From an uncultured Clostridia bacterium (GTDB lineage Bacteria; Bacillota; Clostridia; Christensenellales; Aristaeellaceae): 64,000 nucleotides of DNA. The stretch lies in contig CAKUFA010000001.1 of NCBI GenBank assembly GCA_934647165.1, positions 1 through 64,000 of the forward strand, in the 5' to 3' direction. The notes under the pieces were generated by a model, which did not search any database, was not told where the DNA came from, and was given only the letters and a program-made list of their open reading frames with translations. Positions 41,546-50,776 of the stretch are shown piece after piece. The position numbers were made by a program, and so were the translations under genes. Position 1 is the first letter of the stretch; every line of letters begins with the position of its first letter.

Positions 41546-42745
41546 TCACATACTCCGCAAAGCATCAATGGGGTTCAGCCGCGAAGCCTTGCGTGCAGGC
41601 GCCCAGCCAAACAGAATACCGACTGTGGCCGAGAAGCCGAAGCCCAGCGAAATGGCGCCGGGGGAAAGCTGGAAGGTGAACCCGATCCATGCCGCGATGG
41701 CTGCGGAAATCAGGTTGCCAAGCACAATGCCGATCAGGCCGCCCATCAGGCTGAGCATCACCGACTCCATCAGGAACTGCGTCTGAATCAGCCGAGGCCG
41801 TGCGCCGAGGGCTTTGCGCAGGCCGATTTCCGTGGTTCGCTCGGTCACGGAGACAAGCATCATGTTCATGATGCCGATGCCGCCCACCAGCAGTGCGATG
41901 GAAGCAATGCCCGCAAGAAGCGTGGTCATCATGCCGGTCATGGTATTCATGGTTTCCAGTAGGCTGTCCAGGTTAATCACGGTGTAGGTGTCATCGCGAT
42001 AGTTGAAGGCAGCGTTAAGCACATCCTTCACGCGGGCGATGGTGTCGTCGGACAGGGAGGTGTCCTTGAGGTAAAGGGTCATGGAGCGCACGGAGCCGGT
42101 GCCCATCAGCTGCATGGCAGCCTGATAGGGAATGATGACGCGTCCGTTATCCTGGCCACCGCTCATCATTTGCATGGCGCTCATCACGTCGTTGTCGTTG
42201 TCATCGTCCAGCAGGCCGACAATGCGGAAGGTCAGCCCGGAAAAGACAATGTCCTGTCCAACCGGATCCTCGTTGGGGAAAAGCGCGGTGCGCAGCTTGC
42301 TGTCGATGATGCACACCCGGCTGCGGCGATCCATGTCCAACGGTGTGAGCCCGCGGCCGGAGCCGATAAGCTCAGGTGAGGAGGTAAAGTAGCAGACGCT
42401 GCGGCCCTCGATGGTCACATCCTCCTGCAGGGAACCGTCATGCGCCACGTGCCGCGTAAAGCTTGCCGTGGGATCCACCCCGGTGATGTTGTCAATGCCG
42501 GCGATAGCGGCCACGTCCTGGTCATTCAATCCGCCTTTCATGGGCGTGCCGGTAATGGAAAGGTTCACCTTGCCTGCGCCAAGGGCGGTAAATTGGCTGG
42601 TGATCTCGCCTGTCGCTCCTTCCATCACGGTGATGAGCGCGATAATCGCCGTTACGCCGATGATGATTCCGAGCATGGTTAGAAAGGTGCGCAGCTTGTT
42701 GCCGCGGATGTTCTCCCAGGACATGCGAAGGCTTTCCTTAAGCAT
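41546..42745 (-). CDS. MacB-like ABC transporter permease
   Basis: A 399-residue permease with the MacB plan: N-terminal membrane segment after [20 protein letters not shown], an extracytoplasmic domain of about 220 residues, and three C-terminal segments with [24 protein letters not shown] 42745 overlaps the end of the ATPase gene by eight bases. It completes the adaptor-ATPase-permease set at 41546-44298, a YknXYZ-like export or envelope-stress system. Confidence 0.92.
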   Translation of the reverse strand: MLKESLRMSWENIRGNKLRTFLTMLGIIIGVTAIIALITVMEGATGEITSQFTALGAGKVNLSITGTPMKGGLNDQDVAAIAGIDNITGVDPTASFTRHVAHDGSLQEDVTIEGRSVCYFTSSPELIGSGRGLTPLDMDRRSRVCIIDSKLRTALFPNEDPVGQDIVFSGLTFRIVGLLDDDNDNDVMSAMQMMSGGQDNGRVIIPYQAAMQLMGTGSVRSMTLYLKDTSLSDDTIARVKDVLNAAFNYRDDTYTVINLDSLLETMNTMTGMMTTLLAGIASIALLVGGIGIMNMMLVSVTERTTEIGLRKALGARPRLIQTQFLMESVMLSLMGGLIGIVLGNLISAAIAAWIGFTFQLSPGAISLGFGFSATVGILFGWAPARKASRLNPIDALRSM

Positions 42746-43433
42746 CCTCCGCCACCCCCTCGGTGAGCACGCCGTCCAGCAGGCGCACAATGCGCCGCGC
42801 ATGCCGGGCAATGCCAATATCATGGGTAATCATGATGATGGTGTTTCCTTCTTCGTTCAGGTCATGGAACAGGGCCATCACCTGCCTGCCGGTCTGCTGG
42901 TCCAACGCGCCGGTTGGTTCATCTGCCAGCAAAATGGCCGGACGGTTGGCCAGCGCCCGGGCAATGGCCACACGCTGCTGCTGGCCGCCTGAAAGCTGGC
43001 TGGGGTAATGATCCAGCTTGTCGGACAGGCCGACGCGCTCCAGCATCTGCTGGGCGCGAAGCTTCCGCTCCCTGGCAGGAACGCCGCTGTAAATCAGCGG
43101 CAGTTCCACATTTTCCAGCGCTGTTTGCCGCGGCAGCAGCTGGAAGGACTGAAAGATGAACCCAACTTCCCGGGAACGCACCTGCGCAAGCTCATCTTCG
43201 TTCAGGCCGCCTACGTCGCGCCCATCAAGGGCATAGGTGCCGCTGGTGGGGGTATCCAGGCAGCCGATGATGTTCATTAGCGTGGATTTGCCGGAACCGG
43301 AAGGGCCAAGCACTGCCACAAATTCGCCTTTGCGTACATCCAGGTCAATGCCGCGCAGCACCGTCTGCGTTTCATCCCCCATGGGGTATTGTTTCACAAT
43401 CTGCCGCATGGACAGAATCACGTTTTCCTCCAT
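42738..43433 (-). CDS. MacB-like ABC transporter ATP-binding protein
   Basis: A 231-residue ATPase of the MacB/LolD group: Walker [10 protein letters not shown], signature [15 protein letters not shown], Walker [13 protein letters not shown] and the H loop His in MITHDIG. The MacB signature GxxxVxxLGPSG region reads [15 protein letters not shown] 43433 follows GAGGTGG; GTG 43442 is possible. It drives the permease at 41546-42745 and might also serve the ATPase-less permease at 28143-29291. Confidence 0.95.
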   Translation of the reverse strand: MEENVILSMRQIVKQYPMGDETQTVLRGIDLDVRKGEFVAVLGPSGSGKSTLMNIIGCLDTPTSGTYALDGRDVGGLNEDELAQVRSREVGFIFQSFQLLPRQTALENVELPLIYSGVPARERKLRAQQMLERVGLSDKLDHYPSQLSGGQQQRVAIARALANRPAILLADEPTGALDQQTGRQVMALFHDLNEEGNTIIMITHDIGIARHARRIVRLLDGVLTEGVAEDA

Positions 43434-43443
43434 TTTATCCACC

Positions 43444-44298
43444 TCAGCGGCTATGCATCATGGGCATCATTCCCAAACCGGCGGAAACCGGGATGAGGAT
43501 GGTTTCGCCACTCTTGACGCCGTCCTTGATTTCTACAATGGTGCCGTTGTTGATGCCGAGGAGCACATTTTGCCGTACAATTTCATCGCCGCGGCCGTAG
43601 CAATACACATAAGGTTTTCCGCTGTCGTCATACTGGATGGCACCAATGGACACGGTGGTGGCGTTCAGCGCGCTCTCGCGGGGCACGGTCACTTCGCAGG
43701 TGAGTCCCATGGCCAGCTTGCCGTTTTGCGGCAAGGCAATTTTCACTTCATAGTAGGCAATGTCGCCGGTCACGGTGGCTTCCTGAGCCAGGCGGGTAAT
43801 TTCTCCAGTGAGCGTTTCTCCGGTGGCGTGAACCTTCACATTCACCTGCATGCCCTTGGAAAGGGCGGACACATCGTATTCATCCACCTTGATCTTCAGC
43901 ACCGGATGCGCGTAATCGGCCACGCGGAACAGCGTATCGCCGGGGGCATAGTCATCGTTTTCATGCAGATACAGATCCGAAATGGTTCCGTCCATGGGTG
44001 CCTTCACCCGCGCACCGGACTTTGGCAGAAGCACCTCGTCGTCTTCATGCACTTCATCGCCCTCTTCAAATTTCCATTCCTTCACCGTTGCGCGCTGGGC
44101 AGCGACAACGACCTTGGCGCTGTCCGGTTCAATGTTCCCGGAAAAAGTGTAATACGTCACAATATCCTGGGTCTTTGCGGTTTCGGTTGTGTAGGCGCTG
44201 CCGCCCTTTTGCCGCAGCAGTGCATAGGCGCCTGCCGCCAGCAGGGCGACAATAACCAGAACAATAATCACTCGGCGCAGCGTGCGGTTCTTTTTCAA
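43444..44298 (-). CDS. HlyD/MacA-like efflux adaptor protein
   Basis: A 284-residue adaptor with one N-terminal membrane helix (VIIVLVIVALLAAGAYALL), then lipoyl-like and barrel domains (VKAPMDGTISDLYL, VGDTLFRVAD-like ALGDTLF region) and a C-terminal region ending GLGMMPMMHSR. The start is probably TTG 44298, 8 bases after GGGAG; ATG 44340 is the alternative, giving 298 residues. It is the first gene of the adaptor-ATPase-permease run and its stop lies 11 bases before the ATPase start. Confidence 0.86.
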   Translation of the reverse strand: MKKNRTLRRVIIVLVIVALLAAGAYALLRQKGGSAYTTETAKTQDIVTYYTFSGNIEPDSAKVVVAAQRATVKEWKFEEGDEVHEDDEVLLPKSGARVKAPMDGTISDLYLHENDDYAPGDTLFRVADYAHPVLKIKVDEYDVSALSKGMQVNVKVHATGETLTGEITRLAQEATVTGDIAYYEVKIALPQNGKLAMGLTCEVTVPRESALNATTVSIGAIQYDDSGKPYVYCYGRGDEIVRQNVLLGINNGTIVEIKDGVKSGETILIPVSAGLGMMPMMHSR

Positions 44299-44435
44299 AT
44301 AAAAAACTCCCTTCTGTTTCTCAAACTCACCATGCACCATAGCAAAAGCGTGTGAACTGGAAATGAAATCCGTATCCCTCAAAAAAAGCGTCTGCCTGAA
44401 TCGGGAAAGACTGCCAAAATTCCCGGCTGTCAGCC

Positions 44436-44464
44436 TTGCTGCGGATCTGTTTGCGTGCTATAAT
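44436..44464 (+). promoter_or_regulatory. sigma-A promoter of the YitT-family gene
   Basis: TTGCTG (44436-44441) and TATAAT (44459-44464) with a 17-base spacer, 44 bases before ATG 44508. Confidence 0.7.
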
Positions 44465-44507
44465 GATTGGGCTTATCAACCATGCACATGAAACGGGAGG
44501 ATCTGGC

Positions 44508-45377
44508 ATGAAACAGGCACACGCGCCGCTGCGGACACAACTCAAGGAATGGGGACTCATCACGCTGGGAACGCTGCTGTTTGTCATTGGCATTTATTTT
44601 TTCAAATTTCCCAATCATTTTTCAACCGGTGGGGTCAGCGGCATGAGCGTGATTCTGGGGCACTATTTCCCCTGGATTACGCCGGGCACGTTTGTCACCA
44701 TCATCAACATGGTGCTGCTGGTGCTGGGCTATGCAATGCTGGGCGGCAGCTTCGGCATTCGCACAACCTATGTGTCAGTGCTCATGTCCGCAATGCTGTG
44801 GGTGCTGGAACGGGTGCTGCCCATGTCCGCACCCATGACCAACCAGCCCTTTATGGAGCTGGTGTTTGCAGTGAGCTTGCCGGCCGTCGGCTCCGCCATT
44901 CTTTTCAATTTGGACGCGTCCTCCGGCGGCACGGATATTGTAGCGATGATTCTGCGCAAATACACGCACCTGAACATCGGCAACGCGCTGCTTTGCTCGG
45001 ACTGCGCCATCACGCTGCTGGCCTGCGTGGCTTTCGGCATGGAAACGGGGCTGTTCTGCATTCTCGGCCTGGTGATGAAGTCTGTGATGGTAGACATGGT
45101 ACTGGAAAATATCAACATTCACAAGTGCTTCCACATCATCACCGCACATCCGGAACCCATTGTGGATTACATTACCAAGAATCTGCACCGCGGGGCGACA
45201 GAGCTGCACGGCGAGGGTGCGTTTACCCATGAAGGGCGCACGGTGCTGCTCACTGTGGTTAACCGGCGGGAGGCGGTGCTTCTGCGCCGTCACGTCAAGC
45301 AGATGGATCCCGGGGCGTTCCTGCTGATTACGAACACGGGTGAAATTATCGGCAAGGGTTTCCGCGGCGTGAACTGA
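44508..45377 (+). CDS. YitT family membrane protein
   Basis: A 289-residue protein with five or six N-terminal membrane segments (starting KEWGLITLGTLLFVIGIYFF, with NHFSTGGVSGMSVIL) and a C-terminal DUF2179 domain (about 225-285), the standard YitT build. The substrate is unknown; some YitT proteins are linked to transport of small molecules. CGGGAGG precedes ATG 44508. It has its own promoter and is followed by the DUF606 transporter after 24 bases. Confidence 0.92.
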   Translation: MKQAHAPLRTQLKEWGLITLGTLLFVIGIYFFKFPNHFSTGGVSGMSVILGHYFPWITPGTFVTIINMVLLVLGYAMLGGSFGIRTTYVSVLMSAMLWVLERVLPMSAPMTNQPFMELVFAVSLPAVGSAILFNLDASSGGTDIVAMILRKYTHLNIGNALLCSDCAITLLACVAFGMETGLFCILGLVMKSVMVDMVLENINIHKCFHIITAHPEPIVDYITKNLHRGATELHGEGAFTHEGRTVLLTVVNRREAVLLRRHVKQMDPGAFLLITNTGEIIGKGFRGVN

Positions 45378-45401
45378 TGCCTGCATAAGGAGAATCTGCA
45401 C

Positions 45402-46295
45402 ATGCAATACATGCTGCTGGCTGTTTTATACGGCGCGCTGAACTCGGTTGCCAATTCGCTCAATGCGGATATGACGGTCGCCTATGGCAACTGGCTTGCG
45501 CCGCTGCTGATTCATGCCGTGGCTCTGCTGGCCATGCTTCCATTGATTCTGCTTGGCAAAATGAAGCCGACTGGCCGGGCGGACTGGAAGCTGTACATGG
45601 GCGGCGTGGTGGGCGTTGCAACAACGGTTTTCATCAACACAGGCGTAGTGACGCTGGGCATCACGCTGAATTTGGTGCTTGCGCTGGTGGGGCAGGCGGT
45701 CAGCTCGGCGGTGATTGACCATTTCGGCTTGTTGGGTGTGCGCAGGCGACCGTTCCGTGCCATGAAAGCGCTGGCCATCGGCGTGATGGCGCTTGGCTGC
45801 CTGATGATGCTGCTCTTGTCCGGCGATGGCGTCCGGGATGTTTCTGCCGGGGCGATGGCATTGGCCGTCATTCTGTCAGTGCTTTCCGGCTTCACGGTGG
45901 TGCTGGCGCGCATGATCAATGGCTTGCTTGCAGGAAAGTGCGGCACGGCGTATAGCACGCTGATGAACTATATCACGGGCTTGGTGGGATGCGCAGTGCT
46001 TTTTGCCGTGTCAGGCTTCCACGTGGCGCCGTATGTTCCGGCGCGGAAAACCGATTGGCTGATGTATCTCGGCGGCCCGGTGGGCACGATCGGTGTGCAG
46101 CTTGCCAATGTGGTTACACCGAAGCTGCCGGCATTGCAAATGTCATTGCTGCTGTTTGTTGGACAGATTTTTACAGGCATGCTGCTGGATGCAATGATGG
46201 GAAAATTCTCCATGGGCATGCTGGTTGGCGGTGTTGCGGTGGCGGCGGGTATGTGGATGAACCAAAAGGCGGATGCAAAGGAGAAGTGCGCATGA
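45402..46295 (+). CDS. DUF606 (YdcZ-like) transporter, two-repeat form
   Basis: A 297-residue protein made of two DUF606 units of about five membrane segments each (about 1-145 and 150-290), beginning MLLAVLYGALNSVANSLNAD. It is the double version of the single-unit protein at 38282-38719. The substrate is unknown. It ends in a basic tail and overlaps the following methyltransferase gene by ATGA. Confidence 0.88.
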   Translation: MQYMLLAVLYGALNSVANSLNADMTVAYGNWLAPLLIHAVALLAMLPLILLGKMKPTGRADWKLYMGGVVGVATTVFINTGVVTLGITLNLVLALVGQAVSSAVIDHFGLLGVRRRPFRAMKALAIGVMALGCLMMLLLSGDGVRDVSAGAMALAVILSVLSGFTVVLARMINGLLAGKCGTAYSTLMNYITGLVGCAVLFAVSGFHVAPYVPARKTDWLMYLGGPVGTIGVQLANVVTPKLPALQMSLLLFVGQIFTGMLLDAMMGKFSMGMLVGGVAVAAGMWMNQKADAKEKCA

Positions 46296-47062
46296 TCGAG
46301 CGCCTGACAAGTTTGAAGAACCCGCGGGTGAGCGCCTGGCGCGCCCTGAAGGAACGAAAGGCACGCCGGGAAAGCGGATGCTTCCTGGTGGAGGGGCGCA
46401 AGATGGTGGAGGAAGCGCTTGCGTCGCGTTTTACAGTGGAGGCGGTACTGGTTGACGAGCGGCTTGCGGACACATTCCGGCTGCCGGAAAACACCGCTTT
46501 TTACAGCTTGCCGGAGCATGTGCTTGCGGCGGTGTGCGACACCAAAACACCCCAGGGCATTGCGGCGGTCGTGCGCATGCAGCCTGCACCTGCTTCCGGT
46601 GCGCGCCTTGTGGCGCTGGATGGGGTGCAGGATCCCGGCAATGTGGGCACCATTTTGCGCACAGCGGATGCGGCGGGAATTGATGGCGTGCTGCTTAGTA
46701 ACCAATGTGCGGATGTATTCAGCCCCAAAGTGCTGCGTGCTACCATGGGCAGCATTTTCCGCATGCCTGTCACGGTGACGGACGACCTGCCGGGCGTGCT
46801 GCAGGGCTTGCGGGAACAAGGGTGGAGCATCCTTTCATCCCAACTGGACGGAGAGCCCTTCTTTCAGCGGCAGGGTGTCGGCAATCAATTCTGCCTGATT
46901 ATCGGCAATGAGGGAAACGGTGTGTCGGCGTCTGTGCAGGCGCAGGCTACACATCGCCTGCGTTTGCCCATGCGCGGCGGTGCGGAGTCACTCAACGCGG
47001 CCGTTGCGGCAGGCATCATGATGTACGACCTGATGAATGAATGGGAGGAGAATCATTCATGA
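46292..47062 (+). CDS. TrmH/SpoU family RNA methyltransferase
   Basis: A 256-residue SPOUT-class enzyme with an N-terminal substrate-binding domain (IERLTSLKNPRVSAWRALKER) and a C-terminal trefoil-knot domain with LDGVQDPGNVGTILRTADAAG, IGNEGNGVS and GGAESLNAAVAAGI, the three SpoU motifs. It transfers a methyl group to the 2'-O of ribose in rRNA, as in TsnR/RlmB-like enzymes; the target site cannot be read. ATG 46292 overlaps the previous stop and its own stop overlaps the SEC-C gene (ATGA). Confidence 0.94.
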   Translation: MIERLTSLKNPRVSAWRALKERKARRESGCFLVEGRKMVEEALASRFTVEAVLVDERLADTFRLPENTAFYSLPEHVLAAVCDTKTPQGIAAVVRMQPAPASGARLVALDGVQDPGNVGTILRTADAAGIDGVLLSNQCADVFSPKVLRATMGSIFRMPVTVTDDLPGVLQGLREQGWSILSSQLDGEPFFQRQGVGNQFCLIIGNEGNGVSASVQAQATHRLRLPMRGGAESLNAAVAAGIMMYDLMNEWEENHS

Positions 47063-48120
47063 GAAGCATCCGCGAGAATCTGGACAAACTGTCCGCGGAT
47101 AGGCTTCGTAGGGCTGCGCTGATGATTCAGCTTGACGTTGAGGAGAACACTACCAAGCACGAGCTGGTTGAAAAGCTCACGCTTCGGCTTGGCGATGATG
47201 AAACGCTGCTGTTTGTGATGGCTGCGCCCGGCATTGCCGGCTGCAGGGCAGTCAAAGCGCTGGGGAAAAGCGAAACGGCATCCATTCAGCAGGCTCATGC
47301 GGATCCGGAACTGGAATATGCGCTGATGCATCTGCACACCTTTGGCTTGTGCTATCGCACCCGCAGGGAATGGGTGATTTTGCCGGAAATCCGCAGCTAC
47401 ATAGATCGGATGACGGAAACGGAAGAGCAAATGCTGCAAGCCATGGAGCTCCATCATGCCTACTTGAACGGACTGCTGAATCTTTATGGCATGCTGCCTT
47501 TCACCAAAGCTGTGGAAATGTGCAGGCCGCTGTTTTCGCAGGATGCGCCTGCGGAGGCGCTGATAAACTGTACCATCTGCTCCTTTGACAGACTCGACTG
47601 GTTCTGGATGGACACAGACGGCAGGGAATATCTGGTAAACACGGATGTGGATGAACCGGAGGAGATGGTCAGGTCCTTTGGCGAACATCCGGATACGTGC
47701 GCTTATGCGGTCTTTGGCGTGGAAGAGGTTCTGCACGCAGCAGAAGGGTTGCCGGGAAACGCAGCTGCGTATGAGCCTGTGTTGGCGTGGCTTGCTGCGC
47801 ACAATCTAAAAGGAATGAATCGGGAAGAACTGGTGGTGGCGATGCTGCTGGACTTTTTCAATGGCGATGAGGAAGCCTATCTGACCATCCTGGAGGCGTT
47901 GAAGATGGAGGAACAGCAGCTTACCCCCATGGAAAGGGGGATGTTTCAGCGGCTTTTCCGTCAGGTGCCCCAGTGGCGTTATCACGGCTTTTCCCAAGAA
48001 GAGATGGAGCGCATGGGAACGGGGAAGAGGCGGTGCGCGCAGGTCAAGGCCAGGCGCAATGATTTCTGCCCATGCGGCAGCGGCCGCAAGTATAAGAATT
48101 GCTGCGGCAGATTCCAATAA
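47059..48120 (+). CDS. SEC-C motif protein of unknown function
   Basis: The 353-residue protein starts MRSIRENLDKLSADRLRRAA and has a mixed helical body of no recognised family, with a C-terminal SEC-C zinc motif (CPCGSGRKYKNCC). SEC-C is known from the tail of SecA, where it binds zinc and SecB or ribosomes, and it occurs in many uncharacterised proteins. GGGAGGAG precedes the ATG, which overlaps the methyltransferase stop. It closes the YitT-DUF606-TrmH-SEC-C run before a terminator at 48125-48172. Confidence 0.82.
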   Translation: MRSIRENLDKLSADRLRRAALMIQLDVEENTTKHELVEKLTLRLGDDETLLFVMAAPGIAGCRAVKALGKSETASIQQAHADPELEYALMHLHTFGLCYRTRREWVILPEIRSYIDRMTETEEQMLQAMELHHAYLNGLLNLYGMLPFTKAVEMCRPLFSQDAPAEALINCTICSFDRLDWFWMDTDGREYLVNTDVDEPEEMVRSFGEHPDTCAYAVFGVEEVLHAAEGLPGNAAAYEPVLAWLAAHNLKGMNREELVVAMLLDFFNGDEEAYLTILEALKMEEQQLTPMERGMFQRLFRQVPQWRYHGFSQEEMERMGTGKRRCAQVKARRNDFCPCGSGRKYKNCCGRFQ

Positions 48121-48124
48121 AAAG

Positions 48125-48172
48125 CGCGGCATGTGTGACAGAAACTTTCTGCACAGCGTGCCGCGTTTTTTT
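48125..48172 (+). terminator. intrinsic terminator after the SEC-C gene
   Basis: CGCGGCA (48125-48131) pairs with TGCCGCG (48159-48165), with a partial inner stem, followed by seven T (48166-48172). Confidence 0.85.
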
Positions 48173-48220
48173 GCATATGCTCATGTCGTCACCACATGAA
48201 GGCATCTGCGCGATGCATCC

Positions 48221-48949
48221 TCACGGTTTTTCTTCACCGGCGGGTGAATCGGGCTCCGGCGTGGCGGTGGTGAAGACTTCAAAATGGGTCAGATCGTCCG
48301 TTGGCTGATAGCCTTCATACTCCACGTTGCCGTTATCCGTATTGGGAGCCGGTGTGGCATAAACGCCAGCCTCATCATAGCCGACGAGGGGAAACACCAA
48401 CGTCATTTGCAGCCAGTTCACCCCATTGTGGTATTGGTTTGGGTAGTATGCGTAGTAGGTTCTGGCAGAGGGGCCGTTGAGGGGCTGCACTTCATCGGCA
48501 AAGGAATTGCTGGCGTTGGCCATGGCCTTCCGGGCATACTGGGCGGGAGTTTTGGCCGCATCAGCCAGCGTGATGGTGTCAGGGCTTGCAGCCTGAATGC
48601 AGGCGGCGGCAAGGTTGGTGAAGCGTGAAGCATCGCTGCAGCGCAATTCCAGCGTGTTCAGCGTGTTGTCATACAGCTGCACAGTGATTTCCACGCTTTC
48701 GGGAATCTCCGCATCATCCACGGCTGTTACGCCAAGAACCACTGTGCTGACGCTGTAGTCGAACAGGGAGTTGATTTGCCCCGTCCCCAGGGTTTGCAGG
48801 TTTGCGTTTACCTGTGCAATGTAATCAATCAGCGCCTGCTGGCCGGCAGTTGTTGCCGCAGGCCATGCAATTTCGCCCAATGCACAGGAAAAAGAGAGTG
48901 CTGCGGCCAGCAGCAAAGCTAGCAGAACTCGAATCAACTTACTTTTCAT
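48221..48949 (-). CDS. secreted protein of unknown function
   Basis: A 242-residue protein with a clear signal peptide (MKSKLIRVLLALLLAAALSF, cut near residue 26) and no recognised domain. The body begins EIAWPAATTAGQQALIDYIA and ends in a Pro/Glu-rich tail. The protein is likely secreted or loosely bound to the envelope; no lipobox or sorting signal is visible. ATG 48949 overlaps the end of the kinase gene by 11 bases, so it is coupled to that cytoplasmic protein, which gives no obvious functional clue. Confidence 0.8.
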   Translation of the reverse strand: MKSKLIRVLLALLLAAALSFSCALGEIAWPAATTAGQQALIDYIAQVNANLQTLGTGQINSLFDYSVSTVVLGVTAVDDAEIPESVEITVQLYDNTLNTLELRCSDASRFTNLAAACIQAASPDTITLADAAKTPAQYARKAMANASNSFADEVQPLNGPSARTYYAYYPNQYHNGVNWLQMTLVFPLVGYDEAGVYATPAPNTDNGNVEYEGYQPTDDLTHFEVFTTATPEPDSPAGEEKP

Positions 48950-49580
48950 CTTTCAAAAATTTCTCACGCAGTTCCACAAAACGGGCCATTACGTCCACTG
49001 CGCCTTCAACGCCCACGGCGCCGGTGTCCACGCACAGGTCGTAGTTGTTCACATCGCCCCAGGTGGCGGTAGCGTAATAGTTATAATAGCTTGCGCGGCG
49101 CTTGTCAGCCTTGCGCAGGGTATCCTCCGCTTTTTGCGGGTCTACACCGTAGTAGTGTACGGCGCGGGCGACGCGGCTGTTCATGTCCGCTTTCACGAAA
49201 AAGCTGATTTCGTTGGGCATGTCGCGCAGAACATAGTCGCCGCAGCGACCGACAATCACGCACGGCCCCTGAGAGGCGATACGGCGAATGGCGTCAAACT
49301 GTGCCAGAAAAATCTTATGGTTCAAGGGCATATCCATATACATGCTGCTGGTGTCCGGGCGCATCTGCACGCCGGTGACCAGGGAAAACAGCAGTGAGCG
49401 GGTCGGCTTTTCGTCATGATCTTCAAAGATCTCCTCGCAGATGCCGCTTTCCTTGGAGGCTTCGGCCAGCAGCTCCTTATCATAAAAGGGGATTTCCAGC
49501 TTTTCAGCCAACAGGCGCCCTACATAGCGACCGCCGGAACCAAATTGTCTGCCGATGGTGATAACGGAATTGGTTTTCAT
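48939..49580 (-). CDS. cytidylate kinase-like protein
   Basis: A 213-residue P-loop kinase of the cytidylate kinase-like family (Cytidylate_kin2): it starts with VITIGRQFGSGGRYVGRLLAEK, then IVGRCGDYVLRDMP and SFFVKADMNSRVARA. True CMP kinases are different, so nucleotide or another small molecule may be the substrate. Such genes are common in gut Firmicutes and poorly studied. A GAGGGT site lies before the ATG. It is the first gene of a two-gene run with the secreted protein. Confidence 0.9.
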   Translation of the reverse strand: MKTNSVITIGRQFGSGGRYVGRLLAEKLEIPFYDKELLAEASKESGICEEIFEDHDEKPTRSLLFSLVTGVQMRPDTSSMYMDMPLNHKIFLAQFDAIRRIASQGPCVIVGRCGDYVLRDMPNEISFFVKADMNSRVARAVHYYGVDPQKAEDTLRKADKRRASYYNYYATATWGDVNNYDLCVDTGAVGVEGAVDVMARFVELREKFLKDEK

Positions 49581-49764
49581 TCAGGATACCCTCCTTACAT
49601 GACCCGGAATGGTTTCCCGTTCCAGGCAGATGTTTCAGCACCTTCATTTTAACACAAGGCGCGAAAAAACGCAACGCACTTTTACCAAAATGGGGGATTA
49701 TTTGCCCTTTTCAGCGGGATACACGTGCCTTTCACACATTATTCACACACAAGAAGAGCAAAAA

Positions 49765-49774
49765 TTGCTATAAT
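49765..49774 (+). promoter_or_regulatory. extended -10 promoter of the GldA-like ABC operon
   Basis: TTGCTATAAT (49765-49774) has the extended TGN before a perfect TATAAT; the -35 region is weak. It lies 32 bases before the ATPase ATG. Confidence 0.6.
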
Positions 49775-49806
49775 AGAAGCTGTCAAAGAGAAAGGAAACG
49801 GGTGCA

Positions 49807-50751
49807 ATGATCGAGCTGATAAAGGCGACCAAACGGTATGGCGCGAACGAAGCGGTGAAGGATGTGTCCTTCCTAGCGCCTGCGGGGCAGATTGTGGGTC
49901 TGCTTGGGCAAAACGGCGCGGGCAAAACCACCACGCTGAATATGCTTACCGGCTATTTCCCGCCTACATCCGGCCAGGTTCTGGTGAACAGCATGGATAT
50001 GCTTTCCCATCCGCGCGAGTGCAAGCGCTGCATTGGTTACCTGCCGGAAAAACCGCCGCTGTATGACGAAATGACGGTGATAGCCTATTTGCGCTTTGTG
50101 TGCAGCATTAGGGAAGTTGCACGCCGTGCAATGGACGCGCACATTGAAGAAATCATGGAGGTGTGCGGCCTGACGGAGGTGGCGCAAAAGCGGTTGGGAA
50201 GCCTGTCAAAGGGCTACCGGCAGCGCGTTGGCGTGGCGCAGGCAATGTGCGGCGATCCGCCCATTCTGGTGCTGGATGAACCTACTGTCGGACTTGACCC
50301 GAGACAGGTGGTGGAAATCCGCGAGTTGATCCGCAACATAGGACAGAATCACACGGTGATTTTCTCCAGCCATATTTTGTCGGAGATTCAGCAGCTGTGC
50401 CAGCGGGTGGTGATCCTGCACAAAGGACGGCTGATCCGGGAAGCGGACATGGCCGAACTGACGGAAGGCGGGGATGTGATCCGTCTGCGTGCGGTGATTG
50501 CCATGCGGGAAAAACAGCTGTTGCCGGCACTGAAGGGCTTGCCGTGCCTGCGGCGGTTGAAGGTGCTGCCCACCCAGGATGCCGGTGTGACGCAGGTAGA
50601 ACTGGAATGCTCGACCCTTGCAAATGACCGCGGCGACCCGCAGACGCAGCTGTTCCGCCTGCTGTGTGCGCTGGACGCGCCCTTAAAGCTGCTTATGCCG
50701 GTGAAAGACACGCTGGAGGAAGTTTTCCTGCGCGCAACGGCGGAAGGCTGA
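49807..50751 (+). CDS. ABC transporter ATP-binding protein (GldA-like)
   Basis: A 314-residue ATPase: Walker A GQNGAGKTT, signature LSKGYRQRVGVAQAM, Walker B ILVLDEPTVGLD and a C-terminal accessory domain (about 225-314). This size and type match the ATPase of multi-gene systems with GldF-like permease and GldG-like auxiliary protein, first known from gliding motility but widespread in Firmicutes for unknown cargo. It starts a four-gene run ending at 54483. The next gene lies 25 bases after. Confidence 0.93.
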   Translation: MIELIKATKRYGANEAVKDVSFLAPAGQIVGLLGQNGAGKTTTLNMLTGYFPPTSGQVLVNSMDMLSHPRECKRCIGYLPEKPPLYDEMTVIAYLRFVCSIREVARRAMDAHIEEIMEVCGLTEVAQKRLGSLSKGYRQRVGVAQAMCGDPPILVLDEPTVGLDPRQVVEIRELIRNIGQNHTVIFSSHILSEIQQLCQRVVILHKGRLIREADMAELTEGGDVIRLRAVIAMREKQLLPALKGLPCLRRLKVLPTQDAGVTQVELECSTLANDRGDPQTQLFRLLCALDAPLKLLMPVKDTLEEVFLRATAEG

Positions 50752-50776
50752 AAAAGAAGAGGAAGGAAGTGAGCGC

